Position numbers and translations under genes: made by a program
NCBI GenBank assembly: GCA_936450465.1
Contig: OW388304.1
Location: 9,616,700 to 9,680,699 of the forward strand
DNA length: 64,000 nucleotides
Reading direction: 5' to 3'
Source of the DNA: Gibbula magus
Lineage: Eukaryota > Mollusca > Gastropoda > Trochida > Trochidae
The notes under the pieces: model-generated
What the model was told of the DNA's origin: nothing
Database searches by the model: none
The model's input: the letters and a program-made list of their open reading frames with translations, nothing else
In this document: positions 1 to 10,179 of the stretch, in pieces
Position numbering within the stretch: position 1 is the first letter of the stretch
Layout of the letters: every line of letters starts with the position of its first letter

Positions 1-1414
1 TTCCATGAGAGCCTTCAAGTGAACGTAGCATACCGATGAGGCTACTGAGAGAAAGCGACAGGTTCTCAAAGGCATCATAGTCACCTACTCTAAGGGGAGG
101 CATATTCAGTATAGCACCAATCTCACTTTGTACAAGCTGTCTGGGTTGACCATAAGTCTCCTGGAGTGCTGTCATAGCTCTGGTATAAGGTTCACAATCA
201 TACAGGTATGCTTCAGCTAGCCGCTTTGGGGCACCACCTAATCTGTCCAATAGAAGCTGGTATTTGTATTGATGAGATACATTGGATTCACTTACTAAAT
301 TGTCAAATGCCATTTTGAGCATTGCAAAATCTCTCTCGGATCCACTACTGAATGATGATAAGGTTGGTTTTGGCATGCCATACGAAGATGCAAGAAGTAG
401 TTCTGATACATTTGGTACAAGCGGTCGCTCGGAGATTCGTGTTGAGGTAAGTATGGGCATGCGATGGATGTCATTTGGAACTGGTGATAGACTTACAGGG
501 GAATCATAGTTCTGGTTCACATCAGCTTCAGCATGATATACTGGTGAAAATTGGACAGTGCGAACTGGAGTTGGGTACACACTTTTAGGAGGGTTAACAC
601 TAGGTAGCTGCACGGCAGTAGGGTGGTTAACAGTGGGTTGGTGCACGGCAGTAGAAGGGTTAACACTAGGTTTGTGCACGGCAGTAGGAGGGTTAACACT
701 AGTTAGGTGCATGGCAGTAGGAGGGTTAACATCAGGTGGGTGCACGGCAGTAGGAGGGTTAACAGTAGTTGGATGCACTGTTGGTGACATGTGAACAGGT
801 GGTTGAGCCGTTGGTGAGTGAACAGTAGACGGTTTTAAAGTATTGGTAACCTCTGTGTGTGTAGAATTCAACTGAATTGGTCTCTGAATCACAACTGGAG
901 TTTGAGGTATGGTTTTAGGTACATATTCAATGGCATCTGGGTTGAGGGGTGTATCTTGCCTTACAGATTCATTCACTATCATAGAATTAACTAGTTCAAG
1001 CTCAGCTAACTTTCTTTCCGCATTTCTGATATCTCTCTGTTGAATTAATTCATTGAGAATTCTCTCCTTTTCCTTACTAGCCTTTCTCTCTTCAATACGA
1101 GCCCTAGATAATTCTTGCTCTGCATTAATTTGCGCTTCAAATGCTTTATCTTCAGCATCATGGATTAAACTATCAATGTGTCTGTCCTCAGATTGCCTAC
1201 GTTTGAGTTCATCAAGTTTGTTTTGCTTTCTGAACAATGCGAGAGCAATTGCTTGTTTATCTGACAAACGACTCAAAACACTTGTTGCAGAACCCCTACT
1301 AACGTTAGAAACTAAAGAAACATGTGACAGGGCATCATCTATATCAATGTTCGTGTCATAGTCTTTAAGATATTCCGGGGGGCGCCTCTCACGCTTCCTA
1401 CGAACACTGTTTTC
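1..1414 (-). CDS. Gag-like (DUF1759-type) protein of a BEL/Pao-like retroelement, partial
   Basis: One continuous reading frame runs on the minus strand from 1414 off the left edge (about 470 codons). It opens just after an in-frame TAA at 1415-1417, which follows a short ATG start at 1433-1435, so the 5' end is either broken or begins at an internal Met. Order: a basic/acidic start containing RRPPEYLKDYD, a long Glu/Arg/Lys-rich coiled-coil stretch, a Pro/Thr-rich linker with tandem 11-residue repeats, then a conserved block (MPKPTLSSF ... YKYQLLLDRLGGAPKRLA ... ALQETYGQP ... LRSLEG). That block resembles the DUF1759 region of Pao/BEL retrotransposon Gag proteins, which assemble particles and bind RNA. 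No protease, RT or LTR can be seen inside the window because the gene continues to the left. The retroelement assignment rests on pattern memory of the family; it could also be a domesticated gag. Confidence 0.6.
592..789 (-). repeat. 6 x 33 bp in-frame tandem repeat in the Gag-like gene
   Basis: GGTTAAC recurs at 592, 625, 658, 691, 724 and 757, exactly 33 bp apart. On the minus strand each unit encodes 11 residues of the form VNPPTAVHxPx. The reading frame stays open across all copies, with mostly conservative changes (for example TAMH, TAVQ), so the repeat is part of a Pro/Thr-rich linker and not a frame-breaking microsatellite. Confidence 0.85.
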
Positions 1415-1435
1415 TTATTCGGCCATGTCGGCCAT

Positions 1436-2285
1436 TAGTTGTTTACGTTTTAGCACGTACACAAAAGTTTCAATGTTCTGTTATGGAATTGCACAATATA
1501 CCAGTTATGTCATTCACAGAATATTGCATCCGGCTCGCGGGACCATGAAAATAAGGAAATAAAAGGCTTCTGGCTGTTAAGTTAGATTTAGGCTTCCGCC
1601 TTCAATATTTTATTTATGTTTTTGATTTATATTATTAGGTAGGAACATGTGGACTAACATCAGTATTCTATGTCCTCAAATCGGAATCTGGTTGCAAACA
1701 CCGCATAAGGGGCCTTAAACACCCCCGGGGTTGGGACTTTTGGTGTCAATAGAAAATTCCGATCTTAAGAGTAGGGTAGGTAAATTACACATCATATAAG
1801 GGGTTTTCGATGGTGTTAAGTCCAAATCTGACCATAGTTTGTCATTTAGACGTTGAACATAAGGAAATAAAATGCTTCTGGCTGATCATTAACGTTGTAT
1901 TTGGCATCAAAGTTTACATCGTGGCATCGTGGCCTCATGGCGTCGTGGTAAGCACTCAAGGGAAGTAACTCTCAATAATCAAACGTTATGGACGGCCGCT
2001 AAAGGGTAAAAACGTCAAAATTACTTCTTAACAGACGTCATAGAGCTAGATGAGAGACCGTTCTTAAAAACTAATTGACATTGAATCTCAATAGAGTCGT
2101 AATTGTATGGTTATGCGAATGTATGGTTAACGGTATAGAATCAAGTTCAAATTTGTTAAATTATTGATATTGAGTTCATAAACAAGAAAGGATATAAATA
2201 TTCTTCATATTAATTATAGCCATTTTTGCATCAGGTATGGAATATTGATTAGGTTATATTAAAACAAGTAGTTGTCACTAAGGTG
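1436..2285. other. No gene seen; a short dispersed direct repeat
   Basis: No convincing coding sequence. A roughly 24 bp phrase built on AAGGAAATAAAAGGCTTCTGG occurs near 1550 and again, slightly changed, near 1862. It resembles the 'AAAAGCCTGCC' phrases of the small element at 6669-6827. An LTR for the neighbouring Gag-like frame could lie here but no second copy is available to prove it. Confidence 0.4.
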
Positions 2286-2290
2286 ACATG

Positions 2291-3373
2291 ATCCCCCGCC
2301 GCAAATTAATACTTCAAAATTTAAAAATAATGTCAAGATCAGCAAAATTGACCGTCAAACATGTTAAAAAAGTCAAAGTTCCACTGTGACCTTGAGAAAA
2401 ATGGCAAGGTCATCAAAATCTAATCTACCCTTTGTGTAAGATATGATGAAATTCCAGTGAATGGTTCTTGAGATATCCCGCTGACAAGTATTACACACAT
2501 GTACATCAACATGTCGAAAAATTTAAAATTCCACTGTGACCTTGAGAATAATGTCAAGGTCACCAAAATCTTATCAGTCCTTTTGCTTTTCGTAAGATAT
2601 AATGAAATTTCGGTGAATGGTTCTTGAGTTATTCTGCTGACAACCTTAACATGTACATTAACATGTCGAAAAATTCAAAGTTCTGCTGTGACCTTGAAAA
2701 TAATGTCAAGGTCACCAAAATCTATTCAGCCGGTCGTCTTCCCTAGAAGGTGCTTTGAGTAAGAAATGATGGAATTCCAGTGAATGGTTCTTGAGATATT
2801 CCGTTGACAAGCTTTACATGTACATTAACATGTTGAAAACTTCAAAGTGCTGCTGTGACCTTGAAAATAATGTCAATTTCACCAAAATCTAATCAGCCCA
2901 TCATCATCCCTAGAAGGTGCTTTGTGCAAGAAATGATGGAATTTCGGTGAATGGTTCTTGAGATATCCCGCTGACAAGCTTTACATGTACATTAACATGT
3001 TGAAAACTTCAAAGTTCCGCTGTGACCTTGAAAATAATGTCAAGGTCACCAAAATCTAATCAACCCGTCGTCTTGCCTTGGAGAAGCTATGTATAAAATA
3101 TGAAGAGAATCCAGCGAATGGTTATTGAGATATCCCGCTGACAAGGGTAAAATGACAAAGTCTCGTTGTGACCTTGAAATGAAGGTCAAGGTCTCAAACT
3201 ACTGTAGGAACATTACTCTTCCTATGATGAACCCATATGCAAAATATGAAAAGAATCCAGTGAATGGTATTTGAGTTATTCCATTTCGTACGGACGTACG
3301 GACGGACGGACGTACGGACGGACGCAGCCGAATACTATATCCCCCGCTTCGCGCTAAACGCGCGGCGGGGGAT
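2291..3373 (+). mobile_element. Pearl-like (Helentron-associated) non-autonomous element, family A
   Basis: The element is bounded by ATCCCCCGCCGC at the left and its reverse complement GCGGCGGGGGAT at the right. A second copy of the CCCCCGC arm lies just inside the right end, so the last ~40 bp fold into a GC-rich hairpin. The body holds about six tandem units of 150-165 bp, each with GTGACCTTGA, a spacer and TCAAGGTCACC, followed by 'GAATGGTTCTTGAG' and 'ACATGTACATTAACATGT'. An ACGG-rich microsatellite (3292-3325) follows the core. Tandem core plus ACGG microsatellite plus terminal hairpin is the layout described for bivalve pearl elements. No coding capacity. Confidence 0.65.
3292..3325 (+). 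repeat. ACGG/ACGT microsatellite of the pearl-like element
   Basis: The stretch is built of GTACGGAC and GGACGGAC tetramer units between the core repeats and the terminal hairpin. The same kind of tract sits near one end of the family C elements in this window. Confidence 0.8.
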
Positions 3374-3902
3374 AATTATATCAGTTGTTACTATAGCACA
3401 GTCAACCACTCGTTTTGGTGATTGTTGAAGAACCTGTTGATACTGTTATATCACTTCGGCAAATTCGTACAATGTCCAAAACAGTCTGATTTGAATTGCA
3501 AAAAATTGCATCTACCGGGATACAAACTCATATGGTTTGGAGGTTTCCTCGCAAAACCGTCTTATAACCTATCACAAGACCTTCAACAAAAGCTTTCGAG
3601 AAGCTAGGGGCAGATAACTCCAAACACCTATCCTTTCGTCTGTTCCGAATAGTGTCAAAACTGCGACCCTTTAAAGACTATGATGTGATTGGTCAGCTAT
3701 TTTACTGTGTCTGCGATAAACTGGTACAATACACGCCTATACGGGGTGTTCCCAGACCTTGTGGCGAGGAAGCTACAGAACTTGTTGGTATCCTGGAGAT
3801 GCATTATTTTGTTTATTTTAGGGGTCGCTTATTATCAGACTGATGTCCAAAAGGAAATGTGACCAAAGTGAGGGTCCTCTTCAAAGTGTATTCTTTTGAG
3901 AT

Positions 3903-4787
3903 GTAAAACTATCCATCTGTGAAACTACTCGAGAGCATACAAAATGATCAAATCAACGAATTCCTGGACTTCACAATTTTCAATAGAGACACTGGTACAT
4001 ATCTCGAAGATCATTGCCCTCACCAAATTATATTCACTTGAAAGTTCAGATAAGTACCAAGATGAGTCACTACTTCTTTGTGGTCTCATTCTTTAATCAT
4101 TCAAAGAGTCCAAGGATCTTTCCTGGCCACCTAAAGCCGACGACTTTAAACTCAATGAAAAAAAGTCTTCCAATAGATCTCACCTTAGCTTGGTAATAAG
4201 TGGCAAGGAATGTTACAAGTGGGAAGGCAAACGTTTGGTGTTTTGTATTGGACAGAGCTTTGGCATGTTGAATAGAAACTTCAGCATGTGCTTCTGTGTT
4301 TCACTTTCAAACATTTGTACAGAAGCAAACAGCTCACTGCCATATTGAACAGACTTGGACATTCAAAGAGTTATGAAATTGCCTTATACATAGAGACAGC
4401 TCTTGCAAAGGCTCTAGACGATGTTTCAACCAATCTGACCCGTGTCATAGGAGAAGGCAATTCAGTATTCCACTGCAAAACGTGATTAAAGCCACAATAA
4501 GTGTTCATTGCAGCAACCTTATCAACAGAGCTGGTGGAATTATGGTGAAGCAATAGCGGCTCTCTTTGTCAGTAGGTTCATGGCTCCTTGGTGTGTCTTC
4601 TCCAGATTCGACAGGTTGACTCAATTAAGCCATGAAGACGTAGTGCCACATCTTGGTACTTATTTATACTTTCAAGAGGTATGATTAGGTGAGATGGTCT
4701 TCGATTGAAAATTGTGAAGTCAAGGTGTGCGTTTATTAAGTCATTTTGTATACTCTTGAGTAGTTTCTCAGATCGATAGTTTGGCAT
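3903..4787. pseudogene. Decayed coding-like sequence with inverted duplicate arms
   Basis: Sequence at about 3903-4085 on the plus strand recurs inverted at about 4629-4787. Shared phrases include AAACTACTCGAGAGCATACA / its diverged complement and CTTCACAATTTTCAATAGA. Translations of the two arms are alike (…LDFTIFNR… and …KYQDxxLxLxGLI…), so the duplicate was once protein-coding. Between the arms the plus strand has short coding-like phrases (ETALAKALDDVSTNLTRV) broken by stops and frameshifts. I do not recognise the parent family with confidence; a multi-domain transposon ORF common in invertebrates is possible. Confidence 0.35.
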
Positions 4788-4859
4788 CTCAAAGCAATGA
4801 TGCATCTGCTCTTTAACATAGAGCAGTCACAGAAATGGTATTTGTAACACTGTGTTCTG

Positions 4860-6600
4860 CTTGACAACATATGTTTGAATGTGCTTCAACAAACAAGTGA
4901 AAGACTTTTGTTGGCAATTAATAAGCTTTCGTCTTCAGAGTCTGAGTTTTTCTTCTTTCTTCTGCTCATTTGTTCTGAAAGTTTCTGAATGCTGTGCCAA
5001 AGCTATTCAAACATGATTTGTGATGTTTTGTTTCTACAGCAAAAAGGTATGTGCATTTTACTCGTCAATAAAGAGTCTAATATCATATCTTGTCCTCCAG
5101 AGACTATATGTGCTCCCAAGCATTATCTCTGTAATAAGTAAGTCCTATTTCATGTTAGATGACGATTGTAAGCATTGTCCCAAGCTCATGTACATTTTGG
5201 GAACAAATAATCTACCAGTCATATGACTTGTTATCTTCTTAAAAAAACACAAGTTGCAGGCTTTTAATTACAGTCAAAGGATTAATGCATATTCAATACT
5301 TATTCTACAGGATGAAATATTCCTAACATTTCTTGCTAACAAAGGCTAATGCTGAAACTTGGAACTTACAGGTCTACCTTTAATTTCGACAATGATGAAT
5401 ATCGATCTGACAGATCATTTTCCAATACAATTAAGTTAGGTCATTGCAATAGGTCTATAGTTTAGTTATTATACTAAATAGTATAGATTGCAATGGCATT
5501 GATTTAAGTTTATTTTTTTTATGAAACTATCATTTGAAACCCTCGATGATTTGTATAAAATAATTGTAATTTTATTGAACCTAAGACAAATACTAATTTT
5601 TGTTTTTGCTCGTTTTCAAATAATTTAGATATATTAAGTGAATGACCTCATATCATAAGTTGAGCGGAATTAAACGTCTTACATTTATCCTGTATAAGTT
5701 ACTGAGGCTAATTCCGCTCACTATGTACCGTAGGTTTTTTCTTGCATTTTAAGTTAAAACTGTGTAAAACACACAATAAAAATTTAGTTCAAGTATTTTT
5801 TCAAGTCATTTGCAATTAGATATACTCTTGTGGATGTGAAATTAAAGTTTTAAAATGAATATGAGCTTTCTTACAGCAAAAGTTACGTTGATATTAAGGT
5901 AGTATCGTTTACAGCTACCCGTATAGCCTGTGTCAAATATAAATCACATACATATAATATCATTTTACAGCCATCGACGTATTTCATTCCACCATTTAAA
6001 ACGAATCTGCACGTTAACTCATAATGTTAATAAACCCCTTGAAGCTAATTGGTGGTTCAGAGCAAAAAATATTTAAAATATTCATTTTATGCAATTAATT
6101 CATCCTTTCTTTACGTTTTGCCCCATTGTCTGTGTAGACCTTTAAATCTATTTTTCCGAAACAAACGATTAAAATATTGACGATCAACTTAATACTTTGT
6201 TGTGGTTGTTAAGTATAACATACAGTTAAATGTTTTCAAACAAGGTTAGTATGTGATAACAAAACTGTAGCTGTTTGACATACGTTTTCAATAATGTTTA
6301 TATGTTGCCTAGCAACAGGATTTTTAATCATGTATAGAGAGCTTCATAATTTTTTCCTAGCTATGCAAGATGTCTTCATTTGTTCACTATATCCCCAAGA
6401 TTGTGCAAGTAGCGATGAAAATGCTATGAAAATATCCCAAGCACCCGTTTTGAAAAAATAATCGGTGGTCGCTGCAGAAATGTTTGTGAGCTAGAACCGC
6501 GCTTGTGATTGGTTGAAATATAACTTCCTGCCCTCATTTCATTGGTCAGTCAAAGTTCACCAAAGGTCAGCTGAACACGAACTCTAGCAGTATTTCGCTA
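4860..6600. other. AT-rich sequence without recognisable genes
   Basis: Only short random frames. One small inverted repeat, TGAGCGGAATTA near 5661 and TAATTCCGCTCA near 5709, spans about 60 bp and may be a tiny foldback element. Nothing else stands out. Confidence 0.4.
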
Positions 6601-6668
6601 GATGTAATGACGGACTTAGGGGGCGTATAACATTACAGCTAGTTTTAACTAGACTGAAATAAACGCCT

Positions 6669-6827
6669 GCCTTAATTAAACGCCGGGTAAATCTAATTAT
6701 TGTAGTTACCTGTCTATGCAAGTCTTATCATGAAATAAAAGCCTGCCTTGAATAGAAGCCTGCCTTCAAAATACGCCTTTGGTGTAGACATTTTGAAAAA
6801 AATAGAAGCCTGGCGTCTAATTAAGGC
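6669..6827. mobile_element. Small MITE-like inverted-repeat element
   Basis: GCCTTAATTAAACGCCGGG at the left and the complement of GCCTTAATTAGACGCCAGG at the right make 19 bp inverted ends with two mismatches. The 159 bp interior repeats the phrase AATA(A/G)AAGCCTGCC several times. The right end coincides with the point where homology between the 3' flanks of C1q genes 1 and 2 begins (about 6829 and 41672), so it is probably an insertion beside gene 1. Confidence 0.5.
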
Positions 6828-6959
6828 GACATATCTTACACATTATGAAATAAAGAAATTGTGACAACACTTAAATTAAATTTTCATACTGATATTCCAC
6901 CAAAAGACAAGTATATTGAGCAAATAAATCAAAACAGAAAAGTTAAACCTTATGCTGTC

Positions 6960-6965
6960 TTTATT
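6960..6965 (-). terminator. Poly(A) signal of C1q gene 1
   Basis: TTTATT on the plus strand reads AATAAA on the gene strand, 28 bp past the TGA stop, in the phrase GCTGACAAATAAAGAC. The same phrase follows the stop codons of genes 2 and 3. Confidence 0.75.
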
Positions 6966-6992
6966 TGTCAGCACATCTACAGCTGTTAATCA

Positions 6993-8690
6993 TCACTGAA
7001 GGCCAGAATGGAGAAGAACGCCTCCACACGAAGAGATGTTGGGCCAATACTTTACTTTGCTGTTGGAAACGAAATACACAACATCTCCTTCTACCAGTTG
7101 TGTGATGGAGGTCAAACTTGTCATGGCCGTGTCTCCTTCGTTATGTTGATGCCCATATGCTTCACCGAAAACCTCAAGGTTTTTTTTCATATAAAGACTA
7201 AAGTTCTTCACATCAGTAAATCTAATATATATCCAGAAGAGAAAGGTACCATTCACAGAAGCAGTGAACACACCAGTAGACGGGTTCCAGCACCCACCTT
7301 CGTTGTATTGGATGGCAGAAAATATCAGAGTTGAGTTTTTCAAGAATGTTTTTGGGTGCATTCGATCCCCGTCTTCTACCATGGTAGCTTCAAAAGCAAC
7401 TCGCTGACGGCTGAAACCTGAAACATATCAATATACTCTACTGGGGCCGTTTCATTTGAAATATTTTATAATACCTTTATAAAATGTATTAATAGACATG
7501 TGAGAAAACTAGATGAGCGTTTGCGGGACACCACAAAAGCAGAGCAGCCCCGAAACTTAGGGTCTCGCCTTTCCCTGTTCCGCCTTCTCGTCAGCATCAA
7601 TAAAACGTTAATTAACGTGGCCTTAACCAATATCTCATGACTTTGAACTTTGACCTTCAAGGTCACACCATCAATGATCACGTTTCATTGTGCATAACAG
7701 TCATGCAATGACTCAAACTGTTCATAGGTAAAATAAGACATATTCACAAAAGCATTCTCACTGTGACCTTGTCCTTTGACATATTTTAGAGAAAACCTTT
7801 TCAAATATTGGTCTTTCTCCATAGTTATATACCAAATAAGAGCCTGATAGCACAAAAAAAGTTATCGTGTTTACAAGGATTGTAGTAGTGATTTTATGAC
7901 CTTGACATTCGACCTTGAATGTGAACATGTCGAAATTATTCACCGGGTTTATAAGAAAGAAGCTATGTATATGAGGTGTTAATACCTTCTTGGAAAAAAG
8001 TTTTTTAATGATTTGACCTTGAATGTGAACATGTCAAAAAAATTCACCAGGGTTATAAGTAAGAATTTATGTATATAAGGTCTGAAAACCTTCTAGGAAA
8101 AAAGTTATAGCCAATACAAAACGCGGCGACGACGGAAACTGCGCAAAAACTGATAGCAGTCCCGACTGCTAGTTATGAGCTTTAAATGAAACTATGAACT
8201 TTGAAATTAGTTGTAACAGGGAAAAGTACAAACATGTTACTTCAATTCATAATCATACTTATGCACATAATTGTCAACAGCACTTCACTTGTGCTATATT
8301 TCTTACATTAGAACTTGAAAACTTAAAAAAAAACTCACTTTTTCCTGCACCATCTAGGGACGTATAGTTATCCTTCAAAGAAGAAAGCTCGTTTTCGAGA
8401 ACTGAGTAGTTATGCTGTAATTTGAAAAGTTCATCCTTCATCTCGGTCAAATTATTTGTCGTCTCAGTCAACTTATTCATTGTCTCGGTCAACTGGGATA
8501 AAACACTAGAAAGTACTGCGGTTTCCTTCTGATCCTGAGCCACAATATGCTTCTGAAGGTCTGATACTGTCTGCTCCAGTTGCGTCAACTGAAGCTTAGT
8601 GATGGTACTTTCATTGTTGTCATTTGGAAAAGCTATCACAATTATAACTGTGCACAGACATACAGTACCAGAAAACACTTGTCCCACCAT
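6993..8690 (-). CDS. Secreted coiled-coil C1q-domain protein, gene 1 (two exons)
   Basis: Exon 1 is 8690-8339 and exon 2 is 7417-6993; splicing GGAAAAA/GTGAGT to TTTCAG/GTTTCAG gives 777 nt, 258 residues, with a phase-1 intron of 921 bp. Residues 1-22 are a hydrophobic signal peptide (VCLCTVIIVIA). Residues ~28-115 form a heptad-rich coiled coil with 7-residue LTETxNx repeats. The rest is a C1q domain starting RQRVAFEATM, with NEGGCW, TGVFTASVNGT, TSITQLVEGDVV and SSCGGVLLH. Family members are secreted trimers that bind carbohydrates, bacteria or other ligands in invertebrate immunity; that role is inferred. Two conserved Cys (GGCW, SSCGG) could pair. Several N-glycosylation sequons (NES, NLT, NYS, NGT, NIS). 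The intron holds a pearl-like insertion, and the 5' flank is cut by a 4 kb composite insertion. Confidence 0.88.
7509..8172 (-). mobile_element. Pearl-like element, family B, inserted in the C1q gene 1 intron
   Basis: Alignment by eye with the gene 2 intron shows that the intron sequence is interrupted between GAGAAAA (7502-7508) and TTATGAGC (8173). The inserted 664 bp start at CTAGATGAGCG and end at AGCAGTCCCGACTGCTAG, an 8 bp stem hairpin at the very end, as in Helitron/Helentron-type tails. The body carries diverged tandem phrases around GACCTTGAATGTGAACATGTC. A fuller copy lies inverted at about 36234-37290. Confidence 0.65.
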
Positions 8691-8729
8691 GTTCGTTTCT
8701 GTTTGACATTGGGAAAATATGCTGAAAGT

Positions 8730-8741
8730 GATAAGATAAAG
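8730..8741 (-). promoter_or_regulatory. Conserved GATA-like motif upstream of C1q gene 1
   Basis: GATAAGATAAAG on the plus strand reads CTTTATCTTATC toward the gene and lies 40 bp before the ATG. The same motif, followed by a conserved ATTxxAAATGTCAAAC-type block, sits at nearly the same distance before genes 2 and 3 and, partly decayed, before the pseudogene. Its position suits a core-promoter or GATA-factor site; function is inferred. Confidence 0.55.
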
Positions 8742-9484
8742 GGTATTTCGTCTGATGCTCCAGATAGCTCTGTTACTCAGGCCTCAAAGTGTTTGTTTGT
8801 TTTTTTGTTTGTTATTTTTTCCCACAATCGTTTATTACGAAGATGTACCACGAATTTACAAAAATATTGTGATACCACGTGGCTGGGTTATCACATGTCA
8901 ATCTTCAAAGCCGTTGTTTGGTACAATAATTATTTTGTATAAAGGAATGCTTATGGGGATAGAGATAAAGAGAGATAGATGATAGAGAAAGTTGAGAAAC
9001 AGCCGGAGCATTTTCTGATAAACGTTTTGTCATCTTTGACGAATATATTTATTTCTATGTTGTAGCTATATTTGATTACCTGAAGGGCGTGATCAAAATT
9101 TGTAAGTCAAAAGAATAAGCAGTAATGGCCTTAAATGGACATATCTTTTCATCAGTCAACTAAAAATCAAATCTCTGTTTCTATTAATCGATAGTTCCGT
9201 CATAAAACGTTAAGTTATTCCGGCAACAACAGACTACTTTTGGAAGGACATTCTTTTAGAATGGTCTGACTTTATATCAATCTGGCAAAACGAAATTATA
9301 AATCAAGAAGATATACAATGTCAATGTCTTGTATCTTTAATGGTATAAAAATGGTGTTGTCTTTGTTAATGACCTGATTCATGAAGACGGCAAACTGTTA
9401 ACTGTTAAGAATTCTCCAATACCATTTCAATAAACACTAACTTTCTGACATATGAATCGGTAAAAAGAGCCGTAACTACATATA

Positions 9485-10167
9485 CCCCTGCTCAAAAGAA
9501 AGTATACCAAGAAAAAATTTGAATATTTTTTTTAATATCTACATTTTATATATGAAATGATTCTGAAACACGTCGCAGGAACACAACACACTGTTTTCAG
9601 TGGCAATAAGCGGAGAATGGCGAGAACTTTCATGCAACACGGGATTTTACCAATGATGACGTTGAGTCGGATCCCATGTAATGCACGTGCAAAATCACTG
9701 TATAAAACACATGATACTGTACATCAAGACAGTAGCAACAAAAAACACATGCAAGAAATGCCGAGGTTAACGGCAATACAGAGAGAGAGAGCCATTGAAT
9801 GGCAGCGACTGACACCCAACGTCATCCGGCGTTTGACGTCATCGATGCGGCGGCGAGCTCAGGCATGCATTGATGCCCATGGTGGACATACTCGGTATTG
9901 AAGACGTGTTGAAGGACTATTCCTTTACTTACGAACTCATTTTCAGCATATACAGCTTGACAGTCATATTGAGAATTGTGAATTTTTGACCCCATGTGTC
10001 TTTGTACCTCTGTTGGGCATTCAGTTTTTGTTTTATTGACATGAACGTTTCCATTAGTTATGTTAAAATACCACTCTACTGATATATAAAAAAGTTTATT
10101 CTATATCTTCATCTGTTTTTCTTCCATGCTTCTTCAAATCCTTGGTATACTTTCTTTTGAGCAGGGG
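9485..10167 (+). mobile_element. Internally deleted Tc1/mariner-like element
   Basis: CCCCTGCTCAAAAGAAAGTA at the left and its exact complement at 10148-10167 form terminal inverted repeats of about 27 bp (continuing TACCAAG). TA dinucleotides flank both ends. At 683 bp it is about half the usual length of a full Tc1-like element, and its coding frame keeps only the two ends of a transposase. Confidence 0.8.
9557..9901 (+). pseudogene. Tc1-like transposase remnant with N- and C-terminal parts fused
   Basis: A 114-codon frame contains MPRLTAIQRERAIEWQ, which looks like the start of a Tc1-like transposase DNA-binding domain, followed directly by RLTPNVIRRLTSSMRRR and CIDAHGGHTRY, which match the usual extreme C-terminus. 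Tc1-like transposases have about 340 residues, so most of the DNA-binding and the whole DDE catalytic region are missing. The deletion left the frame open. The protein cannot be a working transposase; it might in principle still bind DNA weakly, but decay is the simpler reading. Confidence 0.7.
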
Positions 10168-10179
10168 TTTATATTAGAA

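Noticed and set aside
5661..5720. Small inverted repeat TGAGCGGAATTA
   Set aside because: Only 12 bp arms and no target duplication; could be chance, so left as a note in the region entry.
7008..7334. Plus-strand frame opposite the C1q exon of gene 1 (similar ones at 41851, 51907 and 63057)
   Set aside because: Antisense shadows of the C1q exons; they are alike only because the exons are paralogous.
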